Source of the DNA: Deltaproteobacteria bacterium
GTDB lineage: Bacteria; Desulfobacterota; Desulfuromonadia; Geobacterales; Pseudopelobacteraceae
Direction: 5' to 3'
DNA length: 64,000 bases
NCBI GenBank assembly: GCA_021780495.1
Contig: JAJXYO010000036.1
Coordinates: 1-64,000, forward strand
Part shown: in pieces, positions 54,256-63,721 of the stretch
Layout of the letters: each line of letters opens with the position of its first letter
Numbering within the stretch: the first letter of the stretch is position 1
Notes under the pieces: model-generated
Databases searched by the model: none
The model's input: only the letters and a program-made list of their open reading frames with translations
What the model was told of the DNA's origin: nothing
Translations under genes and position numbers: made by a program

Positions 54256-55392
54256 ATGCACATCTCGACACAGGCGGTTCAGACAGGACTGGAGTGGGAC
54301 ACGCGGACAGGTTCGGTAGCCGTTCCCATCTACCAGACAGCTACCTTCCGGCATCCCGGACTTGGCCGGAGCACCGGGTACGATTACAGCCGCTCCGGCA
54401 ATCCTACCCGCCAGACATTGGAGGACGGCATCGCCCGTCTGGACGGCGGCGCGCGCGGTTTTGCCTATGCCTCCGGCATGGCGGCCATCGCCAACCTGCT
54501 GCTGCTGTTCAAATCCGGCGACCATCTGATCGTTACCGAAGATCTGTACGGCGGCACCTGCCGCTTGTTCGACAAGATCTTCAGCCAGTATGGTCTCAGC
54601 TTTACCTATGTGGACACCAGCGACAGCTCGGCCGTGCAGGCCGCTCTCACACCGGGCACCAAGGCGATTTTCGTCGAAACCCTCACCAATCCACTGCTGA
54701 AATTTGCCGACCTGACCGCCCTGTCCAGCCTGTGTCGTGAACGCTCCCTGCTGCTGATCGCCGACAACACCTTCCTGACGCCCTACCTGCTGCGCCCGTT
54801 GGACCTGGGGGCCGATATCACGATTTATAGTGCCACGAAGTACCTTTCCGGCCATAACGACACCGTCGCCGGACTGGTGACGGTCAAAACCCCGGAGTTG
54901 GCCGATCGGGTATACTTCCATCAGAATGCCGTTGGAGCCGTGCTGGGGCCACAGGATTCCTGGTTAACGATCCGCGGCATCAAAACCTTGGGTGTTCGCC
55001 TCGACCGCCAGCAGGAAAATGCCCTCAAGATCGCCCGTTGGCTGAAATGTCACCCCCTGGTACGCAAGGTCTTTTATCCCGGTCTTGAGGAACACCCTGA
55101 CCATGAGCGCATGAAACGTGATGCCAGAGGTTTTGGCGCCATGATTGCCTTTGAAGTACTCAACCACGCCCTGGTCGAACAGGTGCTGCTGAAGACCAAA
55201 TTAATCTCGTTCGCCGAGAGCCTGGGGGGGGTCGAGAGCCTGATCACCTTCCCCGAAGTTCAGACCCATGCCGACATCCCGCCTGAATTACGCGCCAGAC
55301 TCGGCATCAACAACGTGCTGCTGCGCCTGTCGGTCGGTATCGAGGATGCCGACGACCTGATAGAAGACCTGCGTTTCGCACTGGAAGCCTAG
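54256..55392 (+). CDS. Transsulfuration PLP enzyme (cystathionine synthase/lyase family)
   Basis: 378 residues. YDYSRSGNPTRQTLEDGIARL, YASGMAAI, DLYGGTCRLF, PLP lysine in YSATKYLSGHND, and SLGGVESLITFP. This family includes cystathionine gamma-synthase, gamma-lyase and beta-lyase; motifs do not settle which. SAM-I control and tandem arrangement with a second copy suggest one makes and one cleaves cystathionine. Ribosome site CGGAGG. Confidence 0.88.
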   Translation: MHISTQAVQTGLEWDTRTGSVAVPIYQTATFRHPGLGRSTGYDYSRSGNPTRQTLEDGIARLDGGARGFAYASGMAAIANLLLLFKSGDHLIVTEDLYGGTCRLFDKIFSQYGLSFTYVDTSDSSAVQAALTPGTKAIFVETLTNPLLKFADLTALSSLCRERSLLLIADNTFLTPYLLRPLDLGADITIYSATKYLSGHNDTVAGLVTVKTPELADRVYFHQNAVGAVLGPQDSWLTIRGIKTLGVRLDRQQENALKIARWLKCHPLVRKVFYPGLEEHPDHERMKRDARGFGAMIAFEVLNHALVEQVLLKTKLISFAESLGGVESLITFPEVQTHADIPPELRARLGINNVLLRLSVGIEDADDLIEDLRFALEA

Positions 55393-55404
55393 AAAGGAAA
55401 CATC

Positions 55405-56547
55405 ATGAACATTGCAACCAAACTGATCCACGGCGGAGCAAATATTGATCCTCAGACCGGAGCACTGGGAGTGCCGATCTATCAGATATCCACCTACCGA
55501 CAGACCTCGGTCGATCACTTCGGAAAGTATGACTACGCCCGAGGTGACAATCCGACCCGTGAGGCGCTGGAGGAGACAATTGCCACGCTGGAGGGCGGCA
55601 CGCGCTGCCTGGCCTTCTCCTCAGGCATGGCGGCCATCTCTACCACCCTGATGATCTTCTCCCCCGGCGACCACTTGGTGGTTTGCGACGATGTCTATGG
55701 CGGCGCCTACCGGGTACTCTCCACCATCTTCACCCGCATGGGCATCAGCTCCACCTTTGTGGATGCGACCGACCTGACGGCCATAGAGTCGGCCATCGGA
55801 CCGGAAACCAAAGGAATCTATCTGGAGACCCCCTCCAATCCTCTGTTGAAGATCACCGACCTGCGCGGCGCTGTCGATATAGCGCGGCGACATGGCATCA
55901 TCACTCTGGTGGACAACACCTTCATGACCCCCTATCTGCAGCGCCCGCTGGAGCTGGGCTGCGACATCGTCCTGCACAGCGGCACCAAGTTTATCAATGG
56001 CCACAGCGACGTCATTTGCGGTTTCGCCGTAGTCAAGGACACCGAACTGGGCAAACGTATCCGTTATATCCAGAACGCCTTCGGGACCGGCCTGGGACCG
56101 CAGGACTCATTCCTGACCCTGCGCGGCGTCAAGACCCTCAAAGTCAGGATGGACCAGAGCCAACTGAACAGCATGAAAATCGCCGCCTGGTTAAGGTCGC
56201 ACGGGCGGGTCACCGCTGTTCACTACCCCGGTCTGGCAGAACATCCCGGCTACGCCATCCATGCCGGCCAGGCCGATGGCCCGGGTGCGGTTTTCTCATT
56301 TGAACTGGACTCGTTCGAGACCACCAAGCGCTTGCTGGAAGGGTCGCATCTGGCGGTCTTCGCCGTCAGCCTGGGTGGTGTGGAAAGTATCCTCTCCTAC
56401 CCTGCCCGCATGTCGCACGCCTCGGTCCCCGCGGAAGAACGACTGCGCAAAGGAATCACCGACACTCTCGTACGACTCTCGGTCGGGCTGGAGGATCCTG
56501 ACGACCTGATCGCCGATCTTGAACAGGCCATGGGACGAACCGCATGA
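55405..56547 (+). CDS. Second transsulfuration PLP enzyme
   Basis: 380 residues, about 40-50% like the preceding gene by eye. YDYARGDNPTREALEETIATLEGG, FSSGMAAI, DVYGGAYRVL, PLP lysine in HSGTKFINGHSDV, SLGGVESILSYPARMSHASVP, the last motif common in cystathionine gamma-lyase/beta-lyase. 12 bp after the first copy, overlapping mnmA by 4 bp. Confidence 0.88.
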   Translation: MNIATKLIHGGANIDPQTGALGVPIYQISTYRQTSVDHFGKYDYARGDNPTREALEETIATLEGGTRCLAFSSGMAAISTTLMIFSPGDHLVVCDDVYGGAYRVLSTIFTRMGISSTFVDATDLTAIESAIGPETKGIYLETPSNPLLKITDLRGAVDIARRHGIITLVDNTFMTPYLQRPLELGCDIVLHSGTKFINGHSDVICGFAVVKDTELGKRIRYIQNAFGTGLGPQDSFLTLRGVKTLKVRMDQSQLNSMKIAAWLRSHGRVTAVHYPGLAEHPGYAIHAGQADGPGAVFSFELDSFETTKRLLEGSHLAVFAVSLGGVESILSYPARMSHASVPAEERLRKGITDTLVRLSVGLEDPDDLIADLEQAMGRTA

Positions 56548-57596
56548 AGGTCGCCGTTGCCATGAGCGGTGGAGTGGACTCTTCGGTCACGGCCGCGCTG
56601 CTTACACACCAGGGTCACCAGGTAATCGGCATCACCATGCGGCTGTTCAACTCCTGCCTTACCGGCACCGGGTCGGCCGCCCACGATGCAGGTGTTGTAG
56701 CCGGGCACCTGGGTATTCCGCACCATGTGGTCGATTTTGAACCCGAATTTCGCGAACTGATCATCAACGATTTCATCCGGGAGTATGGTTGCGCCCAGAC
56801 ACCCAACCCCTGCGTACGATGCAACCGCTTCATCAAGTTTGGCCTGCTGCTGGAAAAGGCCAGGGAACTGGGTGCGGAGTTCATGGCAACCGGGCATTAT
56901 GTCCGCAAAAGCACGGACCCGGACGGAACCAGCCACCTGCTGATGGCGCGTAACATCCATAAAGACCAGTCCTACTTCCTGTATACCCTTACCCAGGAAC
57001 GGCTCCGGCAGTTGATCTTTCCATTGGGCGACATTGAAACGAAAGAAGAGGTCCGCCGCCTGGCCAGAGAATACGGCCTGCCGGTAGCAGAGAAGAGCGA
57101 CAGCCAGGAGGTCTGCTTCATTCCGGGAGATGATTACGTTGCATTTCTGGAGGCAAGTGGCGCGCTCACCTGCACGCCGGGCGACATCATACACAGGGAC
57201 GGTCAGGTGATCGGTAAGCATCTGGGCACACACCGTTATACGATCGGGCAACGCAAAGGCTTGGGCATCGCCTGGAGCGAGCCGCTCTATGTCGTTGCTA
57301 TTGATGCGGGACAGAATCGAGTAGTGGCCGGAGAACAGCGGCACGTCTTTGCTGGTGGCCTGACGGCAGGGGATGTCAGTTGGATACAAGCGCCGCTGGA
57401 GCGTGAATTCAGCAGCAGTTGCAAGATTCGCTACCGGCACGCTCCCATCGGCTGCCACGTACGGCTGCTGGAGGAGGGGGGCTGCGAAGTACGCTTCAAT
57501 GATCCGCAGAAGGCGGTCACTCCCGGACAATCAGTGGTTTTCTACCGGGGCGGTGAGGTGATCGGTGGCGGCAGGATTCTCTCAGCAATCAGCTGA
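56544..57596 (+). CDS. mnmA: tRNA-specific 2-thiouridylase MnmA
   Basis: 350 residues. PP-loop AMSGGVDSSVTAALL, catalytic CysI in NPCVRCNRFIKFG and CysII in QEVCFIPGDDY, plus RKGLGIA and the C-terminal RNA-binding barrel. Thiolates U34 of tRNA. Overlaps the transsulfuration gene, so likely expressed from the SAM riboswitch operon; sulfur for it may come from cysteine made by this same operon (inference). Confidence 0.95.
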   Translation: MKVAVAMSGGVDSSVTAALLTHQGHQVIGITMRLFNSCLTGTGSAAHDAGVVAGHLGIPHHVVDFEPEFRELIINDFIREYGCAQTPNPCVRCNRFIKFGLLLEKARELGAEFMATGHYVRKSTDPDGTSHLLMARNIHKDQSYFLYTLTQERLRQLIFPLGDIETKEEVRRLAREYGLPVAEKSDSQEVCFIPGDDYVAFLEASGALTCTPGDIIHRDGQVIGKHLGTHRYTIGQRKGLGIAWSEPLYVVAIDAGQNRVVAGEQRHVFAGGLTAGDVSWIQAPLEREFSSSCKIRYRHAPIGCHVRLLEEGGCEVRFNDPQKAVTPGQSVVFYRGGEVIGGGRILSAIS

Positions 57597-57610
57597 CATA
57601 GATGACATCG

Positions 57611-59155
57611 TCAGCGCGTATAAGCTGGGGTGGATTTGGGATTACGGATCTTGAATTCAAGATAATGGGCGGCTTTTTTGAGCTTATCGCTTGTGGTCAC
57701 CTTCTCGGCAAACTCCAACAATGATTGCACAACCCTCGCCTCCGCCTCCTTATGTTCAATACCATGCCCTTCGATAATCTTCCGCAAATATCCGAGGATC
57801 GCCTTCTGTCCACCCTCGGTGTCAATACGTTCGGGCGCTACGATAAACAGGATATAACCGGCGGTGTCGCGAATGGCATCCGTCAGCGTGGCATCCGCCA
57901 GCAATGTTTGCATTACCGCCGCAATGCTACCCTTTTCAGCATAGTTAAGATTCTTGTTTTCAACATAATACTGCAGGTAAGCCAGGGCAGAGGCCTGGTT
58001 TTTCACACCGCCCAACGTAAAAAGCAGCAGATGGGCTACCTGCAGCTTGAGCGCGTCATCCTCGTCTGGCGACAGAAAACAGTTCAGCATGAGGGCGATT
58101 TTTTCACGGGCAGTTTCACTCAGCGAGTCCGATACAAGCTTCACCTTGATCTGCTCGAACAGCTCGCGTTTATTGGCATACTCGCCATACCTGATCCTGA
58201 TTATCAGACCGCGAACCTCGGCATCGTCGGTTAATTCCCACAGCTCATCGACCGCAGTAATAATCCGGTGGCAAATACCCCTGAGCTTAGCATCCTTGGA
58301 GGGCTCATCCTGGTTCCAATAATCCGGATAGGTGTCGAGCACCGTATCAACCTCTTCCGGATGCCTGATTTTATCCATGACGTAGCTGAAATAGGTGAGT
58401 ATTTTGACCTGATAGGTCTTGCCGCTGCCACTGAGCGGGCGCAACAGGTCATCAAGAAAGGCGGGATTCAGGCCCGAGGCACCGCTGCACAGATAGCGGT
58501 ACACCCCTTCGGCCTTTTCGATCTGCTTTTCAATATACTTTTTACGCAGGATCTCGCCCAGATTTGTAGCCTGAACCTTCTTGAAAAAGACGCTCAGCAG
58601 GGTGGATGCGTAATGTTTCATATTGTTGTCGGCATCATCGGACAGAATAATGTCCAGACAGGCGTCAAAAATCTTAACCTGCTCCAGCTCATCCACAGAA
58701 GCGTCGATATATTCTTCCAGGATGGCGAGAATCTCAAGCATATGTGCCCGGTTGCGGCTACTGAGCAGGGTCATGAATGTGTCGCGCAGACTAACAGAAT
58801 CGACGATTCCGAACAGGAACCGGACTGCAGCGTTTCGCCGGGCCGCGCCTTTGTGATCGGCCGTTTTGAGCAATTTGAGGATACTTTCGGCCGGGTCCGA
58901 CACCCAACCCGGAACGAGAGTCTCCATCATGATTTCAGCTTTTCTGCGAAGACGAGTATCCAGATCGTATATAAAATACTTGGCCACATCAATCTTGAAT
59001 TCCCGACTGGCGGATGAGCTGGCTATGATTTCCAAAGCAACCGACTTGTCTTTGGCAGAGAGTTGGGCAAGATCTTTTTTTGCCTTGGCGGCGTCATTAA
59101 TTTTTATGTAGAAATTTACTATGTCTTTGACGGATACTTCTGCTTCGAAGTTCAT
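57611..59155 (-). CDS. Large alpha-helical (HEAT/ARM-like) protein, unknown
   Basis: 514 residues from ATG 59155 (GGAAGG upstream). No transmembrane helix or signal. Repeated two-helix units (for example TFMTLLSSRNRAHMLEILAILEEYIDA, ARRNAAVRFLFGIVD, REKIALMLNCFLS) typical of HEAT-type scaffold proteins. Family not recognised. Convergent with mnmA and divergent from the MuiA-like gene. Confidence 0.6.
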   Translation of the reverse strand: MNFEAEVSVKDIVNFYIKINDAAKAKKDLAQLSAKDKSVALEIIASSSASREFKIDVAKYFIYDLDTRLRRKAEIMMETLVPGWVSDPAESILKLLKTADHKGAARRNAAVRFLFGIVDSVSLRDTFMTLLSSRNRAHMLEILAILEEYIDASVDELEQVKIFDACLDIILSDDADNNMKHYASTLLSVFFKKVQATNLGEILRKKYIEKQIEKAEGVYRYLCSGASGLNPAFLDDLLRPLSGSGKTYQVKILTYFSYVMDKIRHPEEVDTVLDTYPDYWNQDEPSKDAKLRGICHRIITAVDELWELTDDAEVRGLIIRIRYGEYANKRELFEQIKVKLVSDSLSETAREKIALMLNCFLSPDEDDALKLQVAHLLLFTLGGVKNQASALAYLQYYVENKNLNYAEKGSIAAVMQTLLADATLTDAIRDTAGYILFIVAPERIDTEGGQKAILGYLRKIIEGHGIEHKEAEARVVQSLLEFAEKVTTSDKLKKAAHYLEFKIRNPKSTPAYTR

Positions 59156-59310
59156 CGTAAGCACCTTCCGTTTGTGTTAGTAAGTGAGAGCGGTGTGTGC
59201 AGAAACAATTCCGTTACCGCAGGTTTCCTGATGTCAGGATCAGGGCAGTATATCCCCAAGTGATGGCAAGCGCAACTATGAGATTAATGAAACAAGTGAG
59301 GAGGTTACCC

Positions 59311-60294
59311 ATGAACATGTTTATCACCCTGTGCGCCATGATGCTGATTGCATCAGGCGTGACAACAGCCCACGGCAAGAGTGTAACCTTTTATGCTGAT
59401 GGCGCCATAGTCGATCTGGAGGCCACCGCGTTCAAAGGGGTCCTCGAAGTCCCGCTGCCATCCGGCATAATCGAGGGTTCCTTGCGGGTCAGACCCGATA
59501 GCGGTACCACCATCCAGCGGATTGACATCATGCCTGCGACGCTTGCTTCAGGCAAGACCGAAAAGGAGCTGGACGCCCTGTACGAACAGAAGAATCGGCT
59601 AGGAGACCGTCTGCAGGCATTGGCTACCCGAGAAGAAATATTCACGTCTGCTGCAAAATCACAGAGCGGCAAAGCACCGCGCAAAACCAAGGCAAACCCG
59701 GATCCGATGCGGTCCATCAGGAAGGGCACCGAGTTTGCGATTGCACAACTGGAGACCGTTTACACAGCGCGTCGAAAAACGGAACAGGAGATCAGTCGCA
59801 TAGACAGCCTAATCGCAACAGCCCAAAAAAACAATCGGGGAGCCAAGACCGTCGCCCGGATAATAGTTTCACCCCCGCGGGGAAAAATCAGGGCACAATA
59901 CGTTGTTGCCGATCAAGGCTGGACACCCCGCTATGACATTTATCTGAATGGCAGCGGCAATGCCAAGGTAGACCTGTCCGGTCAATTCCCGGAGACATTT
60001 GAGGGATTTCAGCTCCTGGCTTCGCCCGCAGCATTAGCAGGCAGTGCAACAGCCAAGGTTTTTCCGGTACAGCCCGGCCCGGTCGCCAGCCTGGCCAGTT
60101 ATCGACTGGCGGTCGCGGATGAGTTCTTTGGTGCTGGATTGCTGTCATCGTTTTCATTCGAACTGAAAAATCTGGAGTCCGTTCATCTGCCGGCCGGAGA
60201 TGCCAACGTCTACCACAACGGGGAATATGTCGGAAGGTTACGGTTTGAAGGGCTCTCGTCAGGACGGAGCAGAAGGTTGTCCGTGAAAAGATAA
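59311..60294 (+). CDS. MuiA-like (DUF4140/DUF4139) periplasmic protein
   Basis: 327 residues from ATG 59311 (AGGAGG upstream; frame open earlier to 59197). Signal peptide to about AHGKS. The N-terminal half fits DUF4140 (VTFYADGAIVDLEATAFKGVLEVPLPSGIIEGSLRV), followed by a charged coiled coil (about 95-175), and then DUF4139-like YVVADQGWTPRYDIYLNGSGNAKVDLSGQFPETFEG. Usual family members are 500-550 residues; this one is shorter with a compact C-terminus. Function unknown. Confidence 0.65.
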   Translation: MNMFITLCAMMLIASGVTTAHGKSVTFYADGAIVDLEATAFKGVLEVPLPSGIIEGSLRVRPDSGTTIQRIDIMPATLASGKTEKELDALYEQKNRLGDRLQALATREEIFTSAAKSQSGKAPRKTKANPDPMRSIRKGTEFAIAQLETVYTARRKTEQEISRIDSLIATAQKNNRGAKTVARIIVSPPRGKIRAQYVVADQGWTPRYDIYLNGSGNAKVDLSGQFPETFEGFQLLASPAALAGSATAKVFPVQPGPVASLASYRLAVADEFFGAGLLSSFSFELKNLESVHLPAGDANVYHNGEYVGRLRFEGLSSGRSRRLSVKR

Positions 60295-60340
60295 ACGGCT
60301 GGCGGGGGTAACTCCCCGCCAGCCGTTTGATAAAAAAACC
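60293..60340 (+). terminator. Strong terminator after the MuiA-like gene
   Basis: Perfect 15-bp stem AAACGGCTGGCGGGG / CCCCGCCAGCCGTTT with 6-nt loop, overlapping the stop codon. The downstream run of A (TAAAAAAACC) rather than T means it terminates the minus-strand transcript better, that is after the PPIase gene. Confidence 0.8.
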
Positions 60341-60376
60341 GCACCTACTCCCTGTTTTCAAGACGATCAGAAAACG

Positions 60377-61393
60377 TTATTTCAACAACACCTCGATCTT
60401 GGCCGTCTTCTTGGTGTCAGCCAGAAATTTCCCAACTTCGGCATTTATCTTCTGCTCTTTGAGATATTCCTCGATGCGCGGTCGCGCCTCCTTGAATTCA
60501 ACCTTCTCAGCAGCGTTCCTGCCCGTCAGTTTGATAATATGATATCCAAAACGGGTTTCAACCACATCGCTGATCTCGCCTGGCTTGAGGGCAAATGCTG
60601 CTTTTTCAAAGGAGGGCACCATCTGCCCCTTGACAAATGTCCCCAGATCGCCGCCCTGCTTACTACTGGGGCAGGTGGAATTCGCTTTGGCGAGTGTCGC
60701 AAAATCAGCTCCAGCCAGCAGCTCCTTGTGCAGTTTTTCAGCTTTTTCCTTGGCCGCTTTCTTTTCTTGAGCGCTGGCCTTCTGATCGACCCCTATGAGG
60801 ATATGACTGGCCTTGACAGATTCCGGCTTGGTGAACTTGTCGAGGTTCTGGTCATAGAATTTTTTTGCATCCTCTTCCGTTACCGTAGCCTTGGGCACAA
60901 ACGTTTTTTCAACGAAATTTGAAATTATCAGGTCCCGGCGGGTATACTCACGCAGATCCTTTTCAGTCATGTCCAGCTCTTTGATTGCCTTCTCAAAATC
61001 GTGTTCATTGGCAAATCGGGCCTTGCCTTGGGCAATCTTCGCGTCGATCTGCTTGTCAAGATCCTTAATTTCAAGTTTCTGGGCGGCCTCGTACAGCAGT
61101 TCGGCTGAAATCAACTGTTGAAGGGCCTGCTTGTCCAGCTCTTTCTGGCGATCGGGAGCAATCTTCATCCCTCGCTGCCCGGACGTCATGACCTTGACGG
61201 CACGTCTTAGCTCAAGCGCACTGATTACCGTCCCGTTCACACGGGCAACCGCTTCCTGCCCGTCAGCAACGGCTTCAGATTTTGTGGGGGCAGCCTTCGT
61301 ATTCGACTCTGCCGCATTGGAAACAACTCCGCAAGAAAAGAGTACTGCGAGCAGCAGACCCGTTGCGCGCAGTGCTTGGCGTGATACATGCAT
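60377..61393 (-). CDS. Parvulin-type peptidyl-prolyl isomerase (PrsA/SurA-like)
   Basis: 338 residues from ATG 61393 (AAAGGAG upstream). N-terminal signal peptide (LLLAVLFSCGVVSNA; the Cys could be a lipid site). Chaperone N-domain with coiled coil (RAVKVMTSGQRGMKI...), then parvulin domain (about 215-310) with VKASHILI, FATLAKANSTCPSSKQGGDLG and FGYHIIKL. Helps outer-membrane or exported proteins fold. Ends at the stem above. Confidence 0.88.
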   Translation of the reverse strand: MHVSRQALRATGLLLAVLFSCGVVSNAAESNTKAAPTKSEAVADGQEAVARVNGTVISALELRRAVKVMTSGQRGMKIAPDRQKELDKQALQQLISAELLYEAAQKLEIKDLDKQIDAKIAQGKARFANEHDFEKAIKELDMTEKDLREYTRRDLIISNFVEKTFVPKATVTEEDAKKFYDQNLDKFTKPESVKASHILIGVDQKASAQEKKAAKEKAEKLHKELLAGADFATLAKANSTCPSSKQGGDLGTFVKGQMVPSFEKAAFALKPGEISDVVETRFGYHIIKLTGRNAAEKVEFKEARPRIEEYLKEQKINAEVGKFLADTKKTAKIEVLLK

Positions 61394-61580
61394 TGTAACA
61401 ATCTCCTTTAGTGATTTTTTTGTTTTTCTAGCATATTTCAAGCAGCACGAAAAGGCAAACATACTTTTGACTTTTCACTCGGTTTCGGATACATTTATGC
61501 CGCTCGTGCATAGCAGTGCACGATCTAGGGGCTTACGCCCCCCGCCATCCGCTCCACGCGCCAAGGAGGAATATACACAC

Positions 61581-61940
61581 ATGAAAAAGGTTCTAGTCGT
61601 AGACGATAGCCTTTCCGTAGCTCGGCAGCTCGAAAAAATAATTGCAGATTCTGGTGATTTCACCAGTGTCGGCCATGCCAAGAACGGAGCCGAGGCCATC
61701 AAGATGAACCACACGGAAAACCCGGACATCATCTGCATGGACATGAACATGCCCGGCATGGATGGCCTGACAGCGCTACGCAGCCTGGTGGTGCTTGACA
61801 AAGACGTCAAAGTGGTCATGGTGACCTCCCTGGGCGGAGTCGGCGACAAGTTTACCGAGGCGCTCAAACTGGGTGCAAAGAATGTAATATCTAAGCCTTT
61901 TGAGGCTGACAATGTCTTGCAGATCCTTCGGGAACTATAG
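61581..61940 (+). CDS. CheY-like single-domain response regulator
   Basis: 119 residues from ATG 61581 (AAGGAGG upstream). Acidic pair VVDDS, phosphoacceptor Asp in ICMDMNMPGMDG, Thr in MVTSLG and Lys in VISKPF. No output domain. Encoded 119 bp before a CheX-domain protein, which may be its phosphatase. Flagellar or chemotaxis genes are not nearby. Confidence 0.93.
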   Translation: MKKVLVVDDSLSVARQLEKIIADSGDFTSVGHAKNGAEAIKMNHTENPDIICMDMNMPGMDGLTALRSLVVLDKDVKVVMVTSLGGVGDKFTEALKLGAKNVISKPFEADNVLQILREL

Positions 61941-62059
61941 CTTAGTTACAAATCATTTCTGCGGTTTTCCGACGGAAATCAATGTGGCTCACACACTATC
62001 TCTGTTTATCAGGGTACACATAATTTCCGCAGTTATCCAATATACCAAGGGGATCTGAC

Positions 62060-62926
62060 ATGGCCGTAAAATTTTTCGGGCAATTTCTTGTGGAGAACAG
62101 CCTCGTTTCCCGGGAAGCCCTTATCAAGGCAATTGACCTGCAGGATCAGAAGAACCTCAAGCTTGGTGAAATGGCAATCAGTATGGGTTATGTAACCCAG
62201 ACTGAGATAGAACGCGCTCACAATGCGCAGATGTCAAAGGACATGAAACTTGGCGATCTGCTGGTTGAGATGGGTATTCTGACCCTGAACCAGCTGAACG
62301 ATGTCATTACCCGCCAGAAGAACACCCACCTCTACATCGGAGAAGCACTGGTTCTGGTTGGCGCATTAAGCGCTGAAAAGCTCCAGCAGTATCTGGCTGA
62401 TTTCAAGGCTGACCAGGCGCAGTACGTTTCCGAACGGATCGAGCTCCCTGGAAGTATAGCAAACAACCTCGTCTGGGAGATGACCGCCGACTTGACTTAC
62501 AAGATGATCACACGCGTACTGGATCTGCAGTTTCGTCCCGGCAAGTGCCAGACGGTGACCACCGTTGACAGCAACTTCATGATGGCCGCCATGGATTTGT
62601 CAGGCGATGTCGAAGCCCGCTACATCATCTCGGTGTCAGAAGCCATCCAGAAGAGTGTTGCCAAGGCGATCCTGCGTGAGGACACAGTCGACGATGAACC
62701 ACTGGAGGTCCTCGAAGACACGGTCATGGAATTCGTCAACGTAGTCTGCGGCAATGTTGCTGCCAAGGCCTCTCAAATGGGCGTTATCATGGAAATCAAC
62801 CCGCCGGTCACGATTCATCCACCAGCAACGGGTCTGTCGGTCCCAACCGGACACACCGGGCTCTGTTTCCCGATCCATATTGGAGAAGACAATAAAATGG
62901 AACTGATCATTTTTATAAAAAGCTGA
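62060..62926 (+). CDS. CheX-like phosphatase with an N-terminal MshEN-type domain
   Basis: 288 residues. N-terminal half repeats the FGQFLVENSLVSREALIKAIDLQ...LKLGEMAISMGYVTQTEIE pattern of MshEN/GspE N-domains. The C-terminal half (about 130-288) fits CheX: EVLEDTVMEFVNVVCGNVAAKASQMGVIMEINPPVTI, with the E-N pair around EFVNVVCGN as the likely phosphatase residues. Removes phosphate from CheY-type proteins, likely the one encoded upstream. Fusing a c-di-GMP-binding-type MshEN domain to CheX is notable. Confidence 0.75.
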   Translation: MAVKFFGQFLVENSLVSREALIKAIDLQDQKNLKLGEMAISMGYVTQTEIERAHNAQMSKDMKLGDLLVEMGILTLNQLNDVITRQKNTHLYIGEALVLVGALSAEKLQQYLADFKADQAQYVSERIELPGSIANNLVWEMTADLTYKMITRVLDLQFRPGKCQTVTTVDSNFMMAAMDLSGDVEARYIISVSEAIQKSVAKAILREDTVDDEPLEVLEDTVMEFVNVVCGNVAAKASQMGVIMEINPPVTIHPPATGLSVPTGHTGLCFPIHIGEDNKMELIIFIKS

Positions 62927-62952
62927 CCTCATCCCATACCTGCTCCACGTAT

Positions 62953-62995
62953 ACAACGACCTGACCGCCATAACCTGTCAGGTCGTTGTTTTTTC
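62953..62995 (+). terminator. Terminator after the CheX-like gene
   Basis: Stem ACAACGACCTGAC / GTCAGGTCGTTGT with 11-nt loop, then TTTTTT. Overlaps the end of the convergent methyltransferase gene. Confidence 0.9.
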
Positions 62996-63721
62996 AGCCA
63001 TGCCCAATATTTGGGCCACCTCCGCAGTATACTCGCCATCATCGCCACGTACAATCAACGGGGCCTCAACCGACACATCAGCCCGGCGGCCCTTTGCCAG
63101 CTCTGCCAGGAACACCTTGGCACCGGCTCCCATGCTACCATGAACCATGCGCAACCTGAGCAAGGCCAGCTTCAGTTCTACGGCGCAACAAATAAACTCG
63201 GCCAAACGAGACGGATGATAGATAAAGCAGATTCTGCCGCCAGGTTTTACCAGATATTTGGCGGCTGTCAAAAAATCAGCCAGTCCGGCGGTTGTCTCAT
63301 GACGGGCAGCATCCCGCCCCGGATGGGGACTGACTCTGCCGCTGCACGGGGAACGAAAGGGAGGGTTGGACACGACCAGATCAAAGGACGAAACCGGGAC
63401 GTATGAGCGCATAGTCAGTATATCGTCCGCAATGATTTCAATCCGGTCCTCCAGACAATTTGCCTGAACATTCTCCACCGCCAGTGACGCCATATCGGGG
63501 TTGCTCTCCACTGCGGTGAAACGGGCATCGGGGTGCATGCGGGCCAGGACCAGCGGAATAACACCGCAACCTGTCCCCATGTCAGCCACAACGGCCCGCC
63601 GGCAAACACGAGCAAACTTCGCCAACAGCAGTGCATCCAGAGAAAAGCGATAGCCTCGATCCGGCTGCCTGATGTTCAAGCTATAACCCCGCAGGGTATC
63701 ATCTGATGTCTGTCCGCTCAT
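62978..63721 (-). CDS. tRNA1(Val) adenine-N6 methyltransferase-like protein (TrmN6/YfiC)
   Basis: 247 residues from ATG 63721 (GAAGGG upstream; a GTG at 63769 would overlap the upstream gene by 71 bp instead of 23). SAM-binding motif DMGTGCGVIPLVLA and active site SNPPF, the N6-adenine type, with the family RVSPHPGRDAARHE element. Modifies A37 of tRNA-Val in E. coli. Its stop overlaps the downstream terminator. Confidence 0.88.
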   Translation of the reverse strand: MSGQTSDDTLRGYSLNIRQPDRGYRFSLDALLLAKFARVCRRAVVADMGTGCGVIPLVLARMHPDARFTAVESNPDMASLAVENVQANCLEDRIEIIADDILTMRSYVPVSSFDLVVSNPPFRSPCSGRVSPHPGRDAARHETTAGLADFLTAAKYLVKPGGRICFIYHPSRLAEFICCAVELKLALLRLRMVHGSMGAGAKVFLAELAKGRRADVSVEAPLIVRGDDGEYTAEVAQILGMAEKTTT

